Assembly (NCBI RefSeq): GCF_015712165.1
Contig: NZ_JADPZX010000001.1
Span: 4,171,001 to 4,235,000, forward strand
Direction of reading: 5' to 3'
Source of the DNA: Streptomyces spinoverrucosus
GTDB lineage: Bacteria; Actinomycetota; Actinomycetes; Streptomycetales; Streptomycetaceae
DNA: 64,000 bases
Part shown: piece by piece, positions 59,435-64,000 of the stretch
Layout: the number at the start of each line of letters is the position of its first letter
How positions within the stretch are numbered: the first letter of the stretch is position 1
Translations under genes and position numbers: made by a program
The notes under the pieces: model-generated
What the model was told of the DNA's origin: nothing
The model's input: only the letters and a program-made list of their open reading frames with translations
The model's database searches: none

Positions 59435-60903
59435 ACAAGCCCCTGCGCCGGATCGCGATCTTCTGCGGACTGCTCGTTTTGACGCTGCTGATCCGCGACA
59501 ACTGGCTCCAGTACGTCCGGGCGGACGAGCTGGCCTCCGACACCGACAACCGCCGCGTGGCCATCGAGCGGTACGCCACCCCGCGCGGCGACATCATCGT
59601 CGACGGCAAGGCCATCACCGGCTCCAAGCAGGCCTCCAGCGGCGACTTCGAGTACGTCCGCACCTACAAGGACGGCCCCATGTGGGCGCCGGTCACCGGC
59701 TACGCCTCCCAGGCCTTCGGCACCAACCAGCTGGAGAACCTGGAGGACGGCATCCTCACCGGCAACGACGACCGGCTGTTCTTCCGCAACACCCTCGACA
59801 TGCTCACGGGCAAGAAGAAGGCGGGCGGCAACGTCGTCACCACCCTCAACGCGGCCGCGCAGAAGGCCGCGTACGAGGGTCTGGCCAAGCGCGGCAAGGG
59901 CGCGGTGGTGGCCCTCGACCCGGAGACCGGCGCGATCCTGGCGATGGCCTCCTACCCGTCGTACGACCCCTCGACGATCGCCGGGTACTCCGACGACGAC
60001 CAGAAGGCCTGGAACAAGCTCCAGAAGAAGGGCAACGCGAACGACCCGATGCTCAACCGGGCGCTGCGCGAGACCTACCCGCCGGGCTCGACGTTCAAGG
60101 TGGTCACCGCGGCGGCGGCCCTGGAGCACGGGCTGTACACGGACGCGGACTCGCCCACCAAGACGCCGCTGCCGTGGACCATGCCGGGCACCACGACCGT
60201 GCTGAAGAACGAGGGGAACATCCCCTGCAAGAACGCGACCCTCAGGGTCGCCCTGCAGTGGTCCTGCAACACCGTCTTCGGCAAGGTCGGCTCCGACCTC
60301 GGCAACGACAAGATGCTGGAGACGGCGAAGGAGTTCGGCTTCACCGAGGAGCAGTTCACGCCGGTCCGCGCCAACGCGTCGGTGTTCTCCGAGGACATGG
60401 CTCCCTCAGAGGTGGCGCTGTCCTCCATCGGCCAGTTCAACACCGCCGCGACCCCGCTGCAGATGGCCATGGTCGCCTCCGCCGTCGCCAACGACGGCAC
60501 GCTGATGAAGCCGTACATGGTCGACAAGCTCCAGGCGTCCACCGTCACCACCATCGAGCAGACCGAGCCCGAAGAGCTCAGCAAGCCGCTGTCCCCGGAC
60601 AACGCCCAGGTCCTGCAGTCGATGATGGAGACGGTCGTCGACAAGGGCACGGGAAGCAACGCGAAGATCGACGGCGTCACCGTGGGCGGCAAGACCGGTA
60701 CCGCCCAGCACGGCGTCGACAACAGCGAGAAGCCGTACGCCTGGTTCATCTCGTACGCCAAGCTCGACGACGGCAGCTCGCCGGTCGCCGTGGCCGTGGT
60801 GGTCGAGGACGAGGCGGCGGACCGTGGCGACATCTCCGGCGGCGGCCTCGCGGCCCCCATCGCGAAGAGCGTCATGGAGGCGGTCATCAAGAGCAAGCAG
60901 TGA
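59431..60903 (+). CDS. pbpA: Class B penicillin-binding protein (PbpA-like)
   Basis: A 490-residue transpeptidase. N-terminal anchor helix (IAIFCGLLVLTLLIRDNW), a short dimerisation region, then the penicillin-binding domain with SxxK in GSTFKVV (Ser near 220), SxN as SCN (near 278) and KTG in GGKTGTAQ (Lys near 421). Cross-links peptidoglycan with its SEDS partner. ATG 59431 overlaps the SEDS stop (ATGA). Confidence 0.95.
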   Translation: MNKPLRRIAIFCGLLVLTLLIRDNWLQYVRADELASDTDNRRVAIERYATPRGDIIVDGKAITGSKQASSGDFEYVRTYKDGPMWAPVTGYASQAFGTNQLENLEDGILTGNDDRLFFRNTLDMLTGKKKAGGNVVTTLNAAAQKAAYEGLAKRGKGAVVALDPETGAILAMASYPSYDPSTIAGYSDDDQKAWNKLQKKGNANDPMLNRALRETYPPGSTFKVVTAAAALEHGLYTDADSPTKTPLPWTMPGTTTVLKNEGNIPCKNATLRVALQWSCNTVFGKVGSDLGNDKMLETAKEFGFTEEQFTPVRANASVFSEDMAPSEVALSSIGQFNTAATPLQMAMVASAVANDGTLMKPYMVDKLQASTVTTIEQTEPEELSKPLSPDNAQVLQSMMETVVDKGTGSNAKIDGVTVGGKTGTAQHGVDNSEKPYAWFISYAKLDDGSSPVAVAVVVEDEAADRGDISGGGLAAPIAKSVMEAVIKSKQ

Positions 60904-61074
60904 GAGCCCCGTCACGTCGTCTTCACATCGATGCACGTTGGGATACCGGTCCTGTATCGGCTGACGGGCTTGGCCAGGTCACACAGAGCGAGCCGGGTAC
61001 GGTAGGCCCGGACGGCAGTCTCCGGCCGCACGACATGCCGGTCGGGACCGACGGAGAGGGCTGGTAGGTAGCTT

Positions 61075-63072
61075 ATGGAAGAGCCGCGTCGCCTCGGCGG
61101 CCGGTACGAGCTGGGTCAGGTGCTCGGCCGTGGTGGCATGGCGGAGGTCTACCTCGCGCATGACACCCGCCTCGGCCGCACCGTGGCGGTGAAGACGCTG
61201 CGCGCGGACCTCGCGCGTGACCCGTCGTTCCAGGCCCGCTTCCGCCGGGAGGCCCAGTCGGCCGCCTCGCTCAACCACCCCGCGATCGTGGCGGTCTACG
61301 ACACGGGCGAGGACTACATCGACGGGGTCTCGATCCCGTACATCGTCATGGAGTACGTCGACGGCTCCACACTCCGTGAGCTGCTGCACTCCGGCCGCAA
61401 ACTGCTGCCGGAGCGCGCCATGGAGATGACCATCGGCATCCTCCAGGGCCTGGAGTACGCCCACCGCAACGGCATCGTCCACCGCGACATCAAGCCGGCG
61501 AACGTCATGCTGACGCGCAACGGCCAGGTCAAGGTCATGGACTTCGGCATCGCCCGCGCCATGGGCGACTCCGGAATGACGATGACGCAGACGGCCGCCG
61601 TGATCGGCACCGCCCAGTACCTCTCCCCGGAGCAGGCCAAGGGCGAGCAGGTCGACGCGCGCAGCGACCTCTACTCCACCGGCTGCCTGCTGTACGAACT
61701 GCTGACGGTCCGCCCGCCCTTCGTGGGCGACTCTCCCGTCGCGGTCGCCTACCAGCACGTACGGGAAGAGGCGCAGCCTCCGTCGGTCTTCGACCCCGAG
61801 ATCACGCCGGAGATGGACGCGATCGTCCTCAAGGCACTGGTCAAGGACCCGAACTACCGCTACCAGTCGGCCGACGAGATGCGCGCCGACATCGAGGCCT
61901 GCCTCGACGGCCAGCCGGTCGCGGCCACGGCGGCCATGGCCTCCGTGGGCTACGGCGGCTACCCCGACGACCAGCCGACGACGGCCCTGCGCTCCGACGG
62001 TCACGCGGGCGCGACCACACTGCTGCCGCCGGCCAACCCGGACGACAGCGGCTTCGGCTACGACGACCGTCCGGACCGGCGCCGCCAGAAGAAGTCCAAC
62101 ACCTCCACGATCCTGCTGGTCGTCGCGGCCGTCCTGGTCCTCGTCGGCGCCATCCTGATCGGGCGGTTCGCGTTCAGCGGCAACGGCGGTGTGGGCAACG
62201 ACACGGTGCCGGTACCGAACCTCGTCGGCCAGACCGAAGCCGATGCCAGAAAGCTCCTGGCCAACAGCGAGCTGGAGGTCGGAACGGTCACGCAGAAGCC
62301 CTGCGAGGAGGAGAAGAAGGGCAACGTCTGCTCGCAGGACCCGCAGCCCAAGACGGAGGTCGACAAGAACACCACCGTCAACCTCGTGGTGTCGACGGGT
62401 GCGCCGAAGGTGGCGGTGCCGAACGTGATCGACAAGAACGTCGACACGGCAACGCAGCAACTGGAGGACAAGGGCTTCAAGGTCGAGACCGAGACGACGG
62501 AGTCCTCCTCCCAGGAGACGGGCACGGTGCTCAGCCAGGACCCCGACCCGGGCACGGAGTTGGAGAAGGGCTCCACGGTGACGCTGGAGGTCGCCAAGGC
62601 CGAGGAGAAGGCGACCGTCCCGAGCGTCGTCGGCCTGAGCTGTGCGGACGCCCAGAAGCGGATGCAGGACAACAACCTCACGGGCATCTGCGACGAAACA
62701 CCGGTCACCGATCCCAACCAGGCCGACAAGGTCATCGAGACCACGCCGGCGCCGGGCTCCCAGGTCGACAGGGACTCGACGGTGACCATGAAGGTCGGCA
62801 AGCTGCAGCAGAAGACCCAGGTGCCGGAGGCCCGCAACCAGACGGTCGCCCAGGCGAAGCAGACGCTGCAAGCACAGGGCTTCACCAACATCCAGTTCGC
62901 CAACGGCAGCGACCAGAGCGACACCGCTCTCGTCATAAACCAGGATCCGGCTCCCGGCACCGAGGTCGACGACCCGGCCGCGACGCCGATCACGCTGACG
63001 ACCGTGAACCTCGGCGGCAACAACGGAGGCAACGGCAACGGCGGCTTCATCGGCGGCGGCGACGGAGACTGA
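61075..63072 (+). CDS. pknB: PASTA-domain Ser/Thr kinase PknB
   Basis: A 665-residue receptor-like kinase. Kinase domain about 10-275: LGRGGMAEVYLAHD, VAVKTLR, HRDIKPANVM (catalytic Asp 138), DFGIARAMGDSGMTMTQTA (activation loop with Thr pair) and SPEQAKGEQ. Linker, one helix (TILLVVAAVLVLVGAILIG, near 345) and four PASTA repeats (about 380-645) that bind muropeptides. Controls wall growth by phosphorylating FHA and division proteins; opposed by PstP. Gly/Asn-rich tail. Confidence 0.95.
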   Translation: MEEPRRLGGRYELGQVLGRGGMAEVYLAHDTRLGRTVAVKTLRADLARDPSFQARFRREAQSAASLNHPAIVAVYDTGEDYIDGVSIPYIVMEYVDGSTLRELLHSGRKLLPERAMEMTIGILQGLEYAHRNGIVHRDIKPANVMLTRNGQVKVMDFGIARAMGDSGMTMTQTAAVIGTAQYLSPEQAKGEQVDARSDLYSTGCLLYELLTVRPPFVGDSPVAVAYQHVREEAQPPSVFDPEITPEMDAIVLKALVKDPNYRYQSADEMRADIEACLDGQPVAATAAMASVGYGGYPDDQPTTALRSDGHAGATTLLPPANPDDSGFGYDDRPDRRRQKKSNTSTILLVVAAVLVLVGAILIGRFAFSGNGGVGNDTVPVPNLVGQTEADARKLLANSELEVGTVTQKPCEEEKKGNVCSQDPQPKTEVDKNTTVNLVVSTGAPKVAVPNVIDKNVDTATQQLEDKGFKVETETTESSSQETGTVLSQDPDPGTELEKGSTVTLEVAKAEEKATVPSVVGLSCADAQKRMQDNNLTGICDETPVTDPNQADKVIETTPAPGSQVDRDSTVTMKVGKLQQKTQVPEARNQTVAQAKQTLQAQGFTNIQFANGSDQSDTALVINQDPAPGTEVDDPAATPITLTTVNLGGNNGGNGNGGFIGGGDGD

Positions 63073-63092
63073 CCGCCCCGCGCGGCACGTAT

Positions 63093-63134
63093 GAGTGAGC
63101 CCCGGCCCCCTGAGAGGGGTGCCGGGGCTCACTC
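63093..63134. terminator. Bidirectional hairpin between pknB and sortase genes
   Basis: A 14-bp stem GAGTGAGCCCCGGC / GCCGGGGCTCACTC between convergent genes, inside further partial symmetry (ACGTA...TACGT). Confidence 0.85.
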
Positions 63135-63145
63135 GTACGTGATGC

Positions 63146-63898
63146 CTAGCGGCGCAGCTCCTTCGGCGGTGTCCGCTCGCTGTCCACCTTCTCCACGCGC
63201 TCCAACTCGCCCCACACCACGTACCGGTAGCGGCTGGTGAAGACCGGCGTGCAGGTGGTCAGGGTGATGTACTTGCCGGCCTTCGTGCGGCCGGACTCCT
63301 TGGGGATCGCGTCGAGGACCTTGACGTTGTACTTCGAGGTCTCGGGAAGGATGGCGTAGGCCTTGTAGACGTACCACTTGTCCTTCGTCTCGAAGACAAT
63401 CGGGTCGCCCTTCTTCAGCTTGTGGATGCCGTGGAACTTCGCGCCGTGGCCGTCGCGGTGCGCGGCGAGCGAGAAGTTGCCGTTCTTGCCGCTGCTGGGC
63501 AGGGTCGCCTTGACGGGGTCGGTGTAGTAGCCAGCGACACCGTCGTTGAGGAGCTCCGACGACGTGCCCTTCTTGATCAGGATCTCGCCCTTGGTCATCG
63601 CGGGCACATGCAGGAAGCCGATGCCGTCCCTGGTGTCCAGCGCGCCGGGGCCGGTCGACTCGTTGGTGGCCCAGTTGTCGCGGACCTTGTTGCCCTCCTG
63701 GTCCGCCTTGCGGTCGGCGAGGACGTTCGTCCACCACAGCGAGTAGACGACGAACAGGCCGAGCACCAGGCCCGCGGTGATGAGGAGTTCACCGAAGACA
63801 CTGACCGCCATGGCGATCGGGCCGGGTCCGCGGCGCCGTGGCTCGGGCGCCTCGGGGGCGGCGTCGGTGTGCTCTTCACGATCGGTGGTCGCTGCCAC
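63146..63898 (-). CDS. Class E sortase
   Basis: A 250-residue class E sortase that attaches LAXTG-type proteins to peptidoglycan. Disordered N-terminus, one membrane helix (VSVFGELLITAGLVLGLFVV, about 33-52) and the sortase barrel with catalytic His near 147 (LAAHRDGHG), Cys near 216 (ITLTTCTPVF) and Arg near 223 (SRYRY). GTG 63898 starts 13 bases after the upstream sortase stop. Streptomyces class E sortases anchor chaplins, so this pair may act in aerial growth. Confidence 0.92.
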   Translation of the reverse strand: MAATTDREEHTDAAPEAPEPRRRGPGPIAMAVSVFGELLITAGLVLGLFVVYSLWWTNVLADRKADQEGNKVRDNWATNESTGPGALDTRDGIGFLHVPAMTKGEILIKKGTSSELLNDGVAGYYTDPVKATLPSSGKNGNFSLAAHRDGHGAKFHGIHKLKKGDPIVFETKDKWYVYKAYAILPETSKYNVKVLDAIPKESGRTKAGKYITLTTCTPVFTSRYRYVVWGELERVEKVDSERTPPKELRR

Positions 63899-63911
63899 GT
63901 GTCATCTGCCC

Positions 63912-64000
63912 TTAACTGACGAGCGCATCCGGCTTGCCCTTGCTGCGCGGCCGTTCCTCGACCATCTTGCCCCAGACGATCATCCGGTACTTGCTGGTGA
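63912..64000 (-). CDS. Second class E sortase, C-terminal end only
   Basis: Twenty-nine codons at the window edge read TSKYRMIVWGKMVEERPRSK, then GKPDALVS and stop TAA at 63912. This parallels the end of the neighbouring sortase (TSRYRYVVWGELERVEK), so it is the tail of a tandem paralogue. The remainder lies outside the window. Confidence 0.8.
   Translation of the reverse strand, partial: TSKYRMIVWGKMVEERPRSKGKPDALVS

Overview
The window is high-GC actinobacterial chromosome that I read as Streptomyces. The evidence is GC-rich codon use, GTG/TTG starts, stop/start overlaps, a two-copy parS site (GTTTCACGTGAAAC), DnaA-box-like sequences in intergenic gaps, and the order fhaA-fhaB-pstP-ftsW/rodA-pbpA-pknB. 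The gene set and order match, from memory, the conserved near-oriC core of Streptomyces chromosomes (roughly the S. coelicolor SCO3820-SCO3850 neighbourhood). No database search was possible.

Layout. 1-9.2 kb: two divergent Ser/Thr kinases, a Bpa/PafE-type proteasome activator, a small lipoprotein, a quinone oxidoreductase, a DrrAB-type exporter and two divergent TrkA-type potassium channel genes, one lacking its pore half. 9.2-11.7 kb: two parS sites, a moeA whose catalytic part is out of frame with its start and repeat-expanded N-terminus, and a MobA-DUF6457 fusion. 11.8-16.2 kb: branched-chain 2-oxoacid dehydrogenase genes (E1alpha, E1beta, E2) with a divergent Lrp/AsnC regulator. 16.3-26.8 kb: the phenylacetate region (PaaR-like TetR, 3-hydroxyacyl-CoA dehydrogenase, PaaN, PaaABCDE), split by an RNA methyltransferase and an HTTM/DUF5819 membrane pair. 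26.9-36.8 kb: an acyl-CoA dehydrogenase behind a KstR-like operator, rhodanese, J-domain and DUF2252 proteins, a two-component system and a MacB/FtsX-type transporter. Three different tandem-repeat tracts sit in the gaps of this stretch.

36.8-54.3 kb looks like accessory DNA ending at a tRNA-Leu(CAG). It mixes intact genes (MarR/pirin, hydrolase, SDR, SnoaL-like, an aromatic-degradation operon with its own TetR, a zinc alcohol dehydrogenase, a large PAS-GAF-SpoIIE-HATPase phosphatase) with many broken ones. The broken ones are an epoxide hydrolase remnant, a recombinase tail, a secreted protein with a nonsense codon joined to an ABC ATPase fragment, an in-frame internally deleted acetoacetyl-CoA synthetase, a P450-reductase tail, two degraded relatives of the SpoIIE phosphatase and a frameshifted transposase.

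54.9-64 kb returns to core: the cell-wall growth and division cluster (two FHA proteins, PP2C phosphatase, SEDS protein, class B PBP, PASTA kinase) and convergent tandem class E sortases.

Regulatory reading. An ACCGA-N4-TCGGT dyad resembling the PaaR site occurs before paaA, between paaH and paaN, and before the bkd operon, suggesting one regulator may join phenylacetate and branched-chain keto-acid catabolism. Operator-like palindromes also lie in the marR/pirin gap, the ABC transporter promoter, upstream of the acyl-CoA dehydrogenase and in front of a broken secreted-protein gene.
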